From NCBI RefSeq assembly GCF_007741515.1, contig NZ_CP036263.1:4885178-4949177 (forward strand): DNA of 64,000 nucleotides, written 5' to 3'. This document shows, piece after piece, positions 35,566 to 44,677 of this stretch (positions are counted from its first letter, which is position 1; each line of letters opens with the position of its first letter). Below the pieces are notes generated by a model. It saw only the letters and a program-made list of their open reading frames with translations, had not been told where the DNA came from and made no database searches. Both the position numbers and the translations under genes were made by a program. Source of the stretch: Adhaeretor mobilis. GTDB lineage: Bacteria; Planctomycetota; Planctomycetia; Pirellulales; Lacipirellulaceae.

Positions 35566-35721
35566 GCAGCTCCGGTTACACGCGGCATCCTGGCTAATGT
35601 AATTCCACGCTTCGCCGGAGACGCTTAAGTCCTCACGGACCGTGGTCGATGACCGCTCGCCCAAGTATCGCCCCCACTTCCGGAAGTCGCCTTTGCGTAC
35701 TCGATCGTTGACTAGCCGTCG
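35566..35721 (-). pseudogene. GH63-like glucosidase, third relic (diverged N-terminal fragment)
   Basis: The minus strand reads TKRRLVNDRVRKGDFRKWGR, YLGERSSTTVREDLSVSGEA and WNYISQDAACNRS. Compared with the relic at 26910, the pattern DR-x-x-K...W-x-x-x-YL-x-ER...T-x-RED-x-S-x-x-GEAW-x-Y-x-S-x-x-A is shared over about 50 residues with many differences. It therefore derives from a different or older copy. Nothing on either side continues the gene. The frame overlaps, in part, the open frame upstream of the pit gene. Confidence 0.65.
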
Positions 35722-36160
35722 TTTCGTAAAATTCTTGCCGTTGCCTCTCTTGCCGAGTGGATAAACTACCAATTCGGTAACGACGGTGTCGGACGTCCTT
35801 TCCTTACACGAGATCAGCAGAAAATTGCGCAAAGTACGAGAAAACGTACGGAGACCCCCGACTTCAAAAAATCTGGACCTGCTAAGTGTGAGTCCCACAA
35901 GATTTGCCTGGCAGGAATGGCGTATTCTCGCGGCCTCGGTACAAGCTAGCAGTAGGTCGATGATCGACATCTCAGAGCGTTTTTTTTCGGTCTGACAAAA
36001 CTTTTCTTGAAATGCCCGTAAGGAATTCAGCGTGCCACCGTCATTTACCCATTGAAACGATGGGCGCGTTGCCTCGCACGTTGCAGGGGCCATTGGTCAG
36101 GGCCATCGAGGCAGTAACTTTCACCCACTTGGCCATTGTTAATCGAAAGGATTCTATCGC

Positions 36161-37006
36161 ATGATCCGCAATTTCTTTACTTTGACATCTGGCGTTGTTC
36201 TCCTGCTGGGCTGCCTCGCACCCAGCGCGTCTGCCGGCTCGAAGGTCCATGTTGGCAGGAAATTTCCAGAAAGCCAGCAGGTTTCGATGGACCAGGTCGA
36301 CCATCGCATCTGGCATCAACTGCTACAAAAGTACGTCGATTCAGACGGCCAGGTAAATTACCAAGCTTGGAAGGGATCTGCGCAAGACACTCAAAGTCTT
36401 GATGTGTATCTCAATTCGCTTTCGCAGGCTAGCAGGAAGGCCCGAGCAACTCGTGAGTCGCAGCTGGCGTTCTGGATCAATGCGTACAATGCCGTCACAG
36501 TGAAAGGAATCTTGAGAGAATACCCGACAGACAGCATTCGAAACCACACCGCAAAGGTGTTTGGGTACAACATCTGGCACGATCTCTTATTGACTGTCGG
36601 CGACAGCACTATCTCGTTAGACGACATGGAGCACAAGGTGCTACGGACGATGAAAGAGCCTCGTATTCACTTCGCTATAGTTTGCGCCTCCTACAGCTGC
36701 CCCCGCTTGTTAAATGAGGCATACACGGCTGAAAACCTAGATGCTCAACTTGCTAAGAACACCCAGGCATTTTTCGCAAACCCTGGCAATTTTCGTTATG
36801 ACGTCGCAAAGCCGCGGTTCTACCTGTCGTCCATCTTGAGCTGGTTCGGCGAAGACTTTGGTAGCAACCAAGCCACCCAGCTTAAGACCATCTCATCTTA
36901 TCTTCCGACAGAGGCAGCGCAGAATGCTGCACAAAAGAATGCTGTTAGCGTATCTTACTTGGACTACGACTGGAGCCTAAACGACCAGAAAACAAAACGC
37001 CAGTGA
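36161..37006 (+). CDS. Exported DUF547 domain protein
   Basis: A 281-residue protein. Signal peptide residues 1-25 (TSGVVLLLGCLAPSASAG). The DUF547 domain follows: LLQKYVDSDGQVNYQAW, SQLAFWINAYNAVTVKGILR, EHKVLRTMKEPRIHFAIVCA, SYSCPRLLNEAYTAENLDAQ. The Cys-His-Asn type residues (FAIVCASYSCP) suggest a papain-like hydrolase or transglutaminase-type fold, but activity is unproven. DUF547 genes commonly neighbour arsenosugar biosynthesis genes in planctomycetes and other bacteria, and it directly precedes arsM here (162 bp gap). Confidence 0.88.
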   Translation: MIRNFFTLTSGVVLLLGCLAPSASAGSKVHVGRKFPESQQVSMDQVDHRIWHQLLQKYVDSDGQVNYQAWKGSAQDTQSLDVYLNSLSQASRKARATRESQLAFWINAYNAVTVKGILREYPTDSIRNHTAKVFGYNIWHDLLLTVGDSTISLDDMEHKVLRTMKEPRIHFAIVCASYSCPRLLNEAYTAENLDAQLAKNTQAFFANPGNFRYDVAKPRFYLSSILSWFGEDFGSNQATQLKTISSYLPTEAAQNAAQKNAVSVSYLDYDWSLNDQKTKRQ

Positions 37007-37168
37007 CATCTGAGCCGACTACCCGATGCCTACTATTGTAGCCTTACGGCAATTGTCACTGTGTAGCTCAATTGACCAAAGTGATAGACGGTTCATCACA
37101 ATAGACCGCTTCGAGAAAGTTCACCAGCGAGCGCCTATCGCGGAACGCTATTCAGGAAAAGGGAAAAC

Positions 37169-38332
37169 ATGACCGAGACATTGCAATACGAACAGTCTGT
37201 CAAAACTCGATATGAGGCTGCGGCCAAGCAACGGGAAGCGACCCTTTGCTGTCCCGTCGAATATCCGACGGAGCTATTGGAAGCTATTCCTGACGAGATT
37301 CTGCAGCGTGACTATGGATGCGGTGACCCTTCGCCATTCTTGAGATCAGGTGACACCGTGCTGGACCTTGGCTCGGGGGGCGGTAAGTTATGCTACATAG
37401 CCGCTCAAGTCGTTGGTGCGCAGGGGCGAGTGATTGGAGTCGATTGCAACACCGAGATGCTACAGTTAGCGAGAAAGTATCAGGCGGAGGTAGCCAAGTC
37501 TATTGGATTTGATAACGTGTCGTTTCGCTGTGGATTGATTCAAGATCTGCAGCTCGATCTACAGCTACTTTCTAGCGAGCTTAGCCGCAATCCCAAATCG
37601 GGTGTTGATGGCATCCTCGAACAACGTCAAATTGAGCAACGCCTGCGCCGCGAGCAACCGTTGCTTCCTAATAATAGCGTGGACTGTATTGTTTCCAATT
37701 GCGTGCTCAATCTCGTCCGTCCCCAAGACCGACAGGAACTATTCCGAGAGATGTTTCGTGTTCTCAAACCGGGTGGACGAGTCGCAATCAGCGACATTGT
37801 TTCTGATGAGGATGTCCCAGAGCACCTAAAGTCCAACTCAACTCTCTGGTCTGGCTGTATTTCTGGTGCTTGGCGTGAAGACGAGTTTATCGCTGAATTT
37901 GCGAGGGCCGGTTTTCACGGAATGTTCTTCGCAAAGCGGGAACAGGAGCCGTGGAAAACTGTGGAGGGCATAGAGTTTCGATCAGTTACTGTTGTCGGCT
38001 ATAAGGGCAAGCAAGGACCGTGTCTCGAACGCAACCAGGCGTTAATGTACCGTGGTCCGTTCAATAAAATCGAAGACGACGACGGTCATGTATTTTTCCG
38101 TGGCCAGCGCGCTGCCGTCTGTGACAAGACCTTCCGTCTACTACAGGAACAACCCTACGCAGATTTATTCATCCCGATTGAGCCTTACGAGGAGGTCTCA
38201 CTAGCACAAGCTGAGCCGTTTCAATGCCAACGTAACGCATCGCGACATCCGCGGGAGTCAAAAGGAATTGACTATAGCGTGACAAGCACAGAAATCAGTA
38301 ACTGCGACGGGAATGAGGGTGAATGTTGCTAG
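37169..38332 (+). CDS. arsM: Arsenite methyltransferase, arsenosugar type
   Basis: A 387-residue SAM-dependent methyltransferase. SAM motif DTVLDLGSGGGKLCYIAAQV is at about 62-81, and the acidic motif GVDCNTEMLQ follows. Conserved arsenite-binding cysteines are visible: the LCCPVEYP pair at 27-28, YGCGDP (about 51), SNCVLNLV, and LWSGCISGAW. The variant is longer than typical ArsM (extra C-terminal about 100 residues, ending GECC), as in the arsenosugar-cluster form. It methylates As(III) stepwise to mono- and dimethylarsenic species in the cytoplasm, the first committed step to arsenosugars. Its 3' end overlaps the next gene by 10 bp, so the two are translationally coupled. Confidence 0.92.
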   Translation: MTETLQYEQSVKTRYEAAAKQREATLCCPVEYPTELLEAIPDEILQRDYGCGDPSPFLRSGDTVLDLGSGGGKLCYIAAQVVGAQGRVIGVDCNTEMLQLARKYQAEVAKSIGFDNVSFRCGLIQDLQLDLQLLSSELSRNPKSGVDGILEQRQIEQRLRREQPLLPNNSVDCIVSNCVLNLVRPQDRQELFREMFRVLKPGGRVAISDIVSDEDVPEHLKSNSTLWSGCISGAWREDEFIAEFARAGFHGMFFAKREQEPWKTVEGIEFRSVTVVGYKGKQGPCLERNQALMYRGPFNKIEDDDGHVFFRGQRAAVCDKTFRLLQEQPYADLFIPIEPYEEVSLAQAEPFQCQRNASRHPRESKGIDYSVTSTEISNCDGNEGECC

Positions 38333-39147
38333 ACACTGACCCTTATGTGGAGTCCATCGAATCGAAGGCCGACCCAGGACTGACCATTTCTGTGATCATT
38401 CCTATGTTGAACGAGGCAAACAACATCGAACGCTCGGTTCGGTCAGCTTGGGCAGCGGGAGCTAGCGAAGTACTTGTTGTGGACGGAGGCAGTCAGGATC
38501 GTTCCGTACAATCGGCTGAAGCCGCCGGAGCAAAAGTGTATCGCAGTGTTCGTGGAAGGGGAGCCCAGCAAAACTACGGGGCAACCCATGCGAGTGGCGA
38601 TGTGCTTCTATTTCTTCACGCTGACAATTGGCTTGCACCGGTTTGTGGCCAGCAAATACGTGAGGCACTACGTAGGTCCGATGTGATTGCAGGAGCATTT
38701 CACCAGCGAATCAACTCTGACAACTGGCGTTATCGGCTACTGGAGCATGGGAATGCCTTGAGAGCCCGATTTTGGGGAGTGCCCTATGGAGATCAAGGGA
38801 TCTTCGTGCGTCGCTCCGAGTTCGAGAATGCAGGAGGTTTCCCCGAAATTGCTTTAATGGAAGATCTGATGCTGATGCGCACAATTCGCGAGATTGGAAA
38901 AGTGATGCTTCTGCCTGGCCCAGTTTGTGTTTCCCCAAGACGCTGGGAACAAGAAGGCGTGATTCGACAAACACTGCGTAACTGGTGTCTGATTGTATTT
39001 CGCAAGCTCGGAATATCGCCGAACCGGCTTGCGCATTTCTATCCTACACATTGCCAAGAAACTATGCTAACCAGCGAGGTGAATACCCCAAATGAGTGCC
39101 GCAAAGACATCAATGCTACACCGCAATGCTCCGCTAGCGATCGCTAG
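38323..39147 (+). CDS. TIGR04283-type glycosyltransferase, arsenosugar biosynthesis
   Basis: A 274-residue GT2-fold enzyme. The nucleotide-sugar domain shows ISVIIPMLNEANNIERSVRS, then EVLVVDGGSQDRSVQSAEAA with the DGGS metal region, GRGAQQNYGATHASGDVLLF, and LHADNWLAP. A later QGIFVRRSEFENAGGF with EDLMLMRTI fits the acceptor part. TIGR04283 members occur beside arsM and arsS and are believed to glycosylate the arsenic intermediate. The start overlaps arsM by 10 bp, and the end overlaps arsS by 56 bp. The N-terminus lacks a membrane helix. Confidence 0.88.
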   Translation: MLLDTDPYVESIESKADPGLTISVIIPMLNEANNIERSVRSAWAAGASEVLVVDGGSQDRSVQSAEAAGAKVYRSVRGRGAQQNYGATHASGDVLLFLHADNWLAPVCGQQIREALRRSDVIAGAFHQRINSDNWRYRLLEHGNALRARFWGVPYGDQGIFVRRSEFENAGGFPEIALMEDLMLMRTIREIGKVMLLPGPVCVSPRRWEQEGVIRQTLRNWCLIVFRKLGISPNRLAHFYPTHCQETMLTSEVNTPNECRKDINATPQCSASDR

Positions 39148-40144
39148 TACGCAATTGCAAGTTCTTTCCGCAAACCCCCGAGTCCCGACTTTCTCTGATC
39201 GGGTTCTGGACGCAGGAGTTGGCAAACTTGTTGCGAGTGGGTTAGAAGTGTTGCAGGTAAACCTCGGTAAACTATGCAACATGACTTGCTCACATTGCCA
39301 CGTTGACGCCGGACCGGATCGTCGTGAAATAATGCAAAAGGAGACGATTGACCAATGCCTTGACGTTCTTCGCAGACACCCGTCAATCAAGACGGTTGAT
39401 TTGACAGGCGGGGCGCCAGAAATGAATCCACATTTTCGTCACATGGTGCAAGAGGCTCGTTTACTCGGGCGGCATGTGATTGATCGGTGCAATCTTACAA
39501 TCTTGTTGGCCAAAGGGTATGAGGGGCTCTCCGAGTTTCTTGCCACGCATCAAGTTGAAATCGTCGCTTCGCTCCCCTGCTACTTGGAAGAGAATGCCGA
39601 CGCTCAGCGTGGCGACGGGGCATTCGCAAAATCGGTCGAAGCGCTGCGAGAGTTAAACCATCTCGGTTATGGCACTGAGGGTAGCGGTCTCACCTTGACT
39701 TTGGTGTATAACCCGGTCGGGCCAAGCCTTCCGCCGAATCAGGAGAAACTTCAAGCTACCTATCGCCGTGAACTGGAAGCTCGCTACGGTATCCGTTTCA
39801 ATCAACTGTTCACTATCACGAACATGCCGATTAGCAGATACTTGGATCATCTGATCGCGACGAGCCAGTTTGAAGAGTACATGCAAATACTTGTCGAAGC
39901 GTTCAATCCGGCCGCACTGAGCGGGCTGATGTGCCGCAGCACACTGTCCGTCGGCTGGGACGGTCGATTGTTCGATTGCGATTTCAATCAAATGTTGGAT
40001 ATGGAAGTTGGCGACGGCTATCCATCGACCATTGATAGGTTTGCATACGATTCTCTTTGTCACCGTGAGATTGTGACGAGCCAACACTGCTTCGGTTGTA
40101 CCGCCGGCGCTGGCTCAGGTTGTCAGGGGGCAATTTCCAACTGA
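39092..40144 (+). CDS. arsS: Radical SAM protein ArsS (arsenosugar biosynthesis)
   Basis: A 350-residue radical SAM enzyme. The Fe-S motif is CNMTCSHC (C62, C66, C69), followed by the TVDLTGGAPEMNP region for SAM binding. The C-terminal DUF3641 part ends with CFGCTAGAGSGCQGA, matching the family's auxiliary cysteine cluster. ArsS is thought to transfer the deoxyadenosyl group to dimethylarsinous acid to give 5'-deoxy-5'-dimethylarsinoyl-adenosine. The start MSAAKTSMLHRNAPLAIAST overlaps the previous gene by 56 bp. It completes the arsM-glycosyltransferase-arsS set. Confidence 0.92.
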   Translation: MSAAKTSMLHRNAPLAIASTQLQVLSANPRVPTFSDRVLDAGVGKLVASGLEVLQVNLGKLCNMTCSHCHVDAGPDRREIMQKETIDQCLDVLRRHPSIKTVDLTGGAPEMNPHFRHMVQEARLLGRHVIDRCNLTILLAKGYEGLSEFLATHQVEIVASLPCYLEENADAQRGDGAFAKSVEALRELNHLGYGTEGSGLTLTLVYNPVGPSLPPNQEKLQATYRRELEARYGIRFNQLFTITNMPISRYLDHLIATSQFEEYMQILVEAFNPAALSGLMCRSTLSVGWDGRLFDCDFNQMLDMEVGDGYPSTIDRFAYDSLCHREIVTSQHCFGCTAGAGSGCQGAISN

Positions 40145-40246
40145 GAAACTAGTTCTAACCGTAACAGCTCCCACGCGTTTGAAACTCGATACCAATTCTA
40201 AACCGCCGCCAATGGCCGCGGTGATCAACTTGACGAAACAAGGCAC

Positions 40247-40996
40247 ATGGGAGTCGGCAATGTTCATGACCCAACTCAAAGCCACTCAGGCTGGCTTTTT
40301 CACCATGTGCCGCGATTGACACTTGCGTATTGCAGGGACGACAATGGAGCAATCGGTCCGCAAGGGAAACCCATCCATTACGTTTTCGCAGTTCGCCATG
40401 AGGATGCCGTCATCGAAGAGCTTACGAATAAGATCGGTGGGAAGCTGAGCCCTGCTTCTTGGGTTGCTGAGCATGGCGATTTCCTCTACCGCTATGCACT
40501 CTCGCGACTTCGCGACGGTGACGCGGCAGAAGAAGTCGTACAGGAGTCATTTGTTGCCGCCTTGCGACACGTTGAGCAGTATAGCGCGACGGGGTCCGAG
40601 CGGGCGTGGCTGCTGGGTATTCTTAAACGAAAAATTATCGATCTTGTGCGCGCCAGAAATCGAACTGCCTCTCTAAGTAGTGAAGATTCCACAGATCCAT
40701 CTGAAGCCCTGTTCGACCGCAGCGGATCGTGGCGGAAGGAAATCCGAAACGCCGGTTTCGCTCCACTCGACTCGCTTGAAAGTGAAGACTTTTGGCGTAT
40801 TCTCCGAACATGCTTGGATACGCTCCCCAGTCGACACGCGGACGTTTTTGTTCTACGAGAGGTCGATGAGCTGGACACAGAAGAGATTTGTAAGGAATTA
40901 GAAGTCACCGCGTCAAACCTATGGGTAATTCTCCATCGAGCGCGTTTGAAGTTGTCGATGTGCATGAAAACCCGCTGGCTACAGGACGCAAGTTAA
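40247..40996 (+). CDS. Sigma-70 family RNA polymerase sigma factor (ECF-like)
   Basis: A 249-residue frame; the first about 60 residues (MGVGNVHDPTQSHSGWLFHH...) look unconserved, so the true start may lie downstream, though no clean ATG is in frame. Region 2 is visible: LYRYALSRLRDGDAAEEVVQ, ESFVAALRHVEQY, GSERAWLLGILKRKIIDLVR. Region 4: VFVLREVDELDTEEICKELE and TASNLWVILHRARLKL, with the helix-turn-helix. Layout fits the TIGR02943 subgroup. It lies 102 bp after arsS, and the zinc-finger anti-sigma gene follows 16 bp later, so the pair may control the arsenosugar operon or the downstream genes. Confidence 0.88.
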   Translation: MGVGNVHDPTQSHSGWLFHHVPRLTLAYCRDDNGAIGPQGKPIHYVFAVRHEDAVIEELTNKIGGKLSPASWVAEHGDFLYRYALSRLRDGDAAEEVVQESFVAALRHVEQYSATGSERAWLLGILKRKIIDLVRARNRTASLSSEDSTDPSEALFDRSGSWRKEIRNAGFAPLDSLESEDFWRILRTCLDTLPSRHADVFVLREVDELDTEEICKELEVTASNLWVILHRARLKLSMCMKTRWLQDAS

Positions 40997-41012
40997 CCTA
41001 GCGATACCAACG

Positions 41013-41273
41013 ATGCTCAGCTGTAAAGAAATCACGAAACTCGTCTCTGAATCACTCGACCGTGAGTTGACTTGGCGGCAGCGCGTAGGTTTGTGGATGC
41101 ATATTGGCATGTGTGGCATGTGTTGGCGTTTTCGGAAGGATCTCATTCATATTCACGAGGAAACACGGCGCCAAGCGAAACGAATCGAAGACGAGACGGG
41201 CGACTCCGCTGAGCAGTTGCCAATCGAAGCTCGCAATCGTATGAAGCGACTGCTGGAATCACACCAAGGCTAG
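41013..41273 (+). CDS. Zinc-finger anti-sigma factor (zf-HC2 type)
   Basis: An 86-residue protein. The anti-sigma zinc motif is HIGMCGMCWRF, of H-x3-C-x2-C form, preceded by LSCKEITKLVSESLDREL. No transmembrane helix is present, so this is a cytoplasmic anti-sigma. The pairing with the sigma gene 16 bp upstream is the standard arrangement for release by metal or redox signals. The zinc-binding Cys could respond to arsenite or oxidants; that is inference. Confidence 0.85.
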   Translation: MLSCKEITKLVSESLDRELTWRQRVGLWMHIGMCGMCWRFRKDLIHIHEETRRQAKRIEDETGDSAEQLPIEARNRMKRLLESHQG

Positions 41274-41841
41274 CTTCTTTGATGTGGCGTTCGCATCGTG
41301 CGTTCCTTTCCAACCCAACTTCTTCGCAGGCTTCTTGCCTCGGCTTTTTGGTCTCCTGTCATTGCTGAAAGTTCGAGGATGCGTAATGGTCAATAACTTC
41401 AGGACACCTGCCCCGGCGGCTTCCGTCGACTTCAAAAGCCTTTCTCGCTCAGTGTTGGCGAGAAAGATCCGCCCTTTGGGGACGCGTTTCTGGACTCGCG
41501 CTCGGCGATGCGCAATAGGTGTGCCACATGTGTCAGGTAGGCGCAGGGTAGTGGCACACAATCTCACCACGAAACCAGCTCAAGCAAATCGAAGACTTAC
41601 CATTCCTGACCAAACATTGAGCCAACCGCCGGCGCAACTGTGCGGTTTTGCCCATGAAATCGTGAGCGGCTGGTTAGAGATGGGCGGCCGCTTGCTTGAA
41701 GTGAGCACCGCTGGCAGGTACTTTCTAGTCGTTGCCGCGAAAAAAATGACGTGCCCCGAATTCAACGTTTGGTAAGGGCTTTGCGTCGGCATGTTCGCAT
41801 CCAACACTTACCCAATCCGAAAGGCGTAACGGAATTTCAAT
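41274..41841. other. 568-bp gap between anti-sigma and DoxX-like genes
   Basis: Two overlapping frames exist here (plus 41284-41775, minus 41259-41570), but neither product shows a domain, signal peptide or plausible composition. I call no gene. The gap may hold regulatory sequence for the downstream pair. Confidence 0.4.
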
Positions 41842-42309
41842 ATGAACGATCAATCAAAGCAGCTTGCTTCGACTGGCAGCGGACTCGAGAAGCCATTGGC
41901 AACCACACTATTACTTTTACGTCTCGGGGTGGCACTTGTTTTCTTCATGTGGACGCTCGATAAGCTGATGAACCCGGAGCATGCCGCCGGTATCTTCGAG
42001 CGATACTATCAAATGCCCGGACTTGGCTCGGCTCTGATGGTCGGAATCGGTGCCGCTCAAATGATCTTGGTCTTGGCTTTTGCGACCGGAACGATTCGCA
42101 CAGTTTCATATGGGTTGATAACGGTACTACATGCAATTTCGACCGCTAGTTGCTACCCGCAATATTTGAATCCTTGGGAGAAACCAAATCTCCTCTTCTT
42201 TGCCGCATTCCCGATGCTTGCGGCCTGTGTCGGACTTTGGTTACTCCGCAAGTGGGACGTCTGGACAGTTGATGGGTTTCGCGAACGGGTGAAGAACGCT
42301 GAGCAATAG
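41842..42309 (+). CDS. DoxX-like membrane protein
   Basis: A 155-residue protein with about four helices (residues 20-40, 60-85, 90-110, 118-138). The first, LLLLRLGVALVFFMWTLDKL, with MNPEHAAGIFERYYQMPGLG, and later ATGTIRTVSYGLITVLH, resembles the DoxX/MauE superfamily of small quinone- or thiol-linked membrane proteins. The role here is unknown. It is 45 bp before the next gene, so the two probably form an operon. Confidence 0.75.
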   Translation: MNDQSKQLASTGSGLEKPLATTLLLLRLGVALVFFMWTLDKLMNPEHAAGIFERYYQMPGLGSALMVGIGAAQMILVLAFATGTIRTVSYGLITVLHAISTASCYPQYLNPWEKPNLLFFAAFPMLAACVGLWLLRKWDVWTVDGFRERVKNAEQ

Positions 42310-42354
42310 CATGAATTCCCATGTCATACAATCTTTTGTCAACTCGGAGAAACC

Positions 42355-43356
42355 ATGAACCGTAATCGTATTGGCGCTCTAACTTCAACCGCAACTCTGC
42401 TCGCCATCTGCGCTGCAGTCCATTCGATAGCTGACGCGCAACAATCGAATGTGAAGTCAGATCAGCAACCTTCGTTTACCCAAGGTGAAGCACAAACAGA
42501 TATCACCAAGCTCTACCAATGGACGGGAAACAATCCACGCACGGCTAATGTTGGAACGATAAAGTCGGCAGATGGCGCTGAATGGACGGTGCCTGCCAAG
42601 ACGCATTTCAAATCGGCAACAAAAGCGGCAGACCTGTACAACGAAGCCAATGGGGTTGAGCCAGACGGAATTGCCGACGTTGATCTGGAAGCGATTCCGT
42701 TACTCGACGCAGGCGGCGACGAAATATTCACGGTTTACGTCTTTGGTGACAACTATTTCGAGTTCTACGTGAACGGCAAACTGTTGGCGGTCGATGCCGT
42801 TCCGATGACGCCATTCAACAGCAGCGTCATCCGTTTCAAAGCGAACCGCCCGTTCACGGTTGGGATCATGGGAGTCGATTGGGAAGAGCGTCTTGGACTG
42901 GGCTTCGAGAAATTCCGCGGTGCGTCGTTTCATCAAGGTGACGCCGGTTTGGTGGCGGTAATCAAAAACACAACAGGCGAAACGGTTGCGATAACCGATG
43001 CGAACTGGAAGGCCCAAACGTTTTACACGGCGCCGCTGAAGACGAAGAAATGCCTGGTGCTCAAGGGTGGCATCCGTGACAGTTCGAGATGCAGCACGGA
43101 GGACGCCGCAGACGGAACCTCTTACTTCGCAGCTCACTGGCCGATCCCCGAAAACTGGGCCGCAGCCGACTTCGACGATAGCGACTGGCCTAACGCTAAG
43201 ACCTTCACTAACGAGTTTGTCGGCGTCGACAACAAACCGGCGTACACCAACTTCACCGACCTGTTCGACGACTCTAAAACCGATGCGCAATTCATATGGT
43301 CATCGAGTCTGGTGCATGACAATCTTGTGCTGATGCGAACAACCATTGGCAAGTAA
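42355..43356 (+). CDS. Exported protein of unknown function
   Basis: A 333-residue protein after a cggagaaacc site. Signal peptide residues 1-28 (TATLLAICAAVHSIADAQQ). The mature part has repeated aromatic, beta-rich segments: EIFTVYVFGDNYFEFYVNGK, NSSVIRFKANRPFTVGIMGV, NWAAADFDDSDWPNAKTF. The layout recalls galactose-binding or jelly-roll domains, but I cannot place it in a family. It has paired cysteines (KKCLVLKGGIRDSSRCSTE) that could form a disulfide. It stands directly before the insertion sequence. Confidence 0.7.
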   Translation: MNRNRIGALTSTATLLAICAAVHSIADAQQSNVKSDQQPSFTQGEAQTDITKLYQWTGNNPRTANVGTIKSADGAEWTVPAKTHFKSATKAADLYNEANGVEPDGIADVDLEAIPLLDAGGDEIFTVYVFGDNYFEFYVNGKLLAVDAVPMTPFNSSVIRFKANRPFTVGIMGVDWEERLGLGFEKFRGASFHQGDAGLVAVIKNTTGETVAITDANWKAQTFYTAPLKTKKCLVLKGGIRDSSRCSTEDAADGTSYFAAHWPIPENWAAADFDDSDWPNAKTFTNEFVGVDNKPAYTNFTDLFDDSKTDAQFIWSSSLVHDNLVLMRTTIGK

Positions 43357-43370
43357 TAGGTAACAACAAC

Positions 43371-44617
43371 CAGGGCTACGCAAAGAATGAACCTGTGTAG
43401 ATCAGGTTGCGTACGTGTTTTAGAGCAACTAACGTTTCGTCCTTAATTTCAGGAGGTTTTACTGTGAATGCCGCTCACGCGGAGAGTCTGCTAGCTCACT
43501 TGCAGCAGATTCCCGACCCGCGTGGGGCTAAAGGAAGGCGCCACTCATTGCAGGCCATGCTGGCCACCGTTGCCTGTGCCGTATTGTGCGGTGCGCGAGG
43601 CTATGAAGCCATTGCCCAGTGGATTCACGCTCAAGAGAAGAGCGTTTGGTATCTGCTGGGGTACTTTCGCACGCCGCCCAAAGAAGGCGCGTTTCGTTAC
43701 TTACTGAACATGATGGACCCGGAGCAACTCGAACAAGCCTTGCGTGCTTGGATCACTCCTCACGCAGAAGTCGACCCCCAAGCAATGGCCTGCCTAGCCA
43801 TTGATGGAAAGACGCTTTGTAAGACCCTGGATCGGTACGGCAAGTCGGTCCATCTCTTGAGCCTGTTTGATCAGCAGACCGGCTGCGTACTCAGCCAAAT
43901 GCCTGTCTCGGGAAAGACGAACGAGATTAAGACCGCCCCCGAAATTCTCCAGACGCTTGTCTTGGAAGGACGTGTGGTGACCGGAGACGCGATGTTCGCA
44001 CAGACCGAGATTTGTAGGACCATTACCGATTCGGGCGGTGACTTCCTGATTGTCGTAAAAGGCAATCAGGGAAACTTAGAAGAAGACATCGCCGGTGATT
44101 TCTTACCGGCCTTTTCCCCCCGCCAGTCAGCATAAAAAAGAGGCGTTCCAAACCGAGGTCCGGACGCACACCAAAGAGCATGGTCGCGTTATCACGCGGC
44201 ATCTTCAGGCCAGCACGCGGATCGTTCCGCACCTCTCTCGCTGGCCCGGACTTCGGCAGGTGATTCGCTTAGAGCGTACGAGTCGTCGCAACAACGAGAC
44301 GATCACCGAGGTCCAGTATGCCATCACCAGTCTCTCTCCGCAGCGTGCCGATGCGGAGAAGCTGCTTGAGATCTGGCGTAGCCATTGGGGCATTGAAAAC
44401 CGTTTGCACTGGGTTCGTGATGTCCTCTGGCAAGAAGACCGTTGTGGGGTCCGTCATCACCGTGGAAGCCAAAACTTAGCCTGCTTCCGCAATGCGGCTA
44501 TCAATCTGCTCCGTTTAGCCAAAGTCCCCAGCCTCATCGGTGCTATCAGAGAAAACGCTTACCGAGTCGATAAGCTATTCGCCAAGCTGGGTATCATGAA
44601 ACTTTGAATCGCCCTTG
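43371..44617 (+). mobile_element. ISAs1-family insertion sequence
   Basis: The transposase frame is flanked by imperfect terminal inverted repeats: cagggctacgcaaag at 43371 and the reverse of ctttgaatcgcccttg ending near 44617 (shared agggc and caaag cores). I could not see a clear target site duplication, so exact ends are approximate. The element lies 63 bp from the tRNA-Glu gene. Confidence 0.65.
43464..44607 (+). pseudogene. ISAs1-family transposase, frameshifted
   Basis: Start GTG at 43464 after an aggagg site. The first part (to stop at 44135) carries IPDPRGAKGRRHSLQAMLA, LAIDGKTLCKTLDRYGKSV, KTNEIKTAPE, GDAMFAQTE and VVKGNQGN, the ISAs1 catalytic core. The second part is in the +1 frame from about 44120 (VIRLERTSRRNNETITEVQY, ENRLHWVRDVLWQEDRCGVR). 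The break is at a run of six C (44117-44122); removing one C restores the full frame (AFSPASQHKKEAF). No -1 slippery site fits the shift. Probably an indel in a homopolymer, possibly a sequencing error. Confidence 0.8.
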
Positions 44618-44677
44618 GCAAGAAGCTCCAGAATTGCAGGGTTGTGCGACTGAGAGCCACCCAGTGCACAAACGTAC

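Noticed and set aside
38323..40144. Frameshift between glycosyltransferase and arsS (56-bp overlap)
   Set aside because: Both proteins have complete family ends and starts in their own frames; the overlap is translational coupling.
41284..41775. 163-codon plus-strand frame between the anti-sigma and DoxX-like genes
   Set aside because: No recognisable domain or signal peptide, and it competes with an equally plain frame on the other strand. Not strong enough to call.
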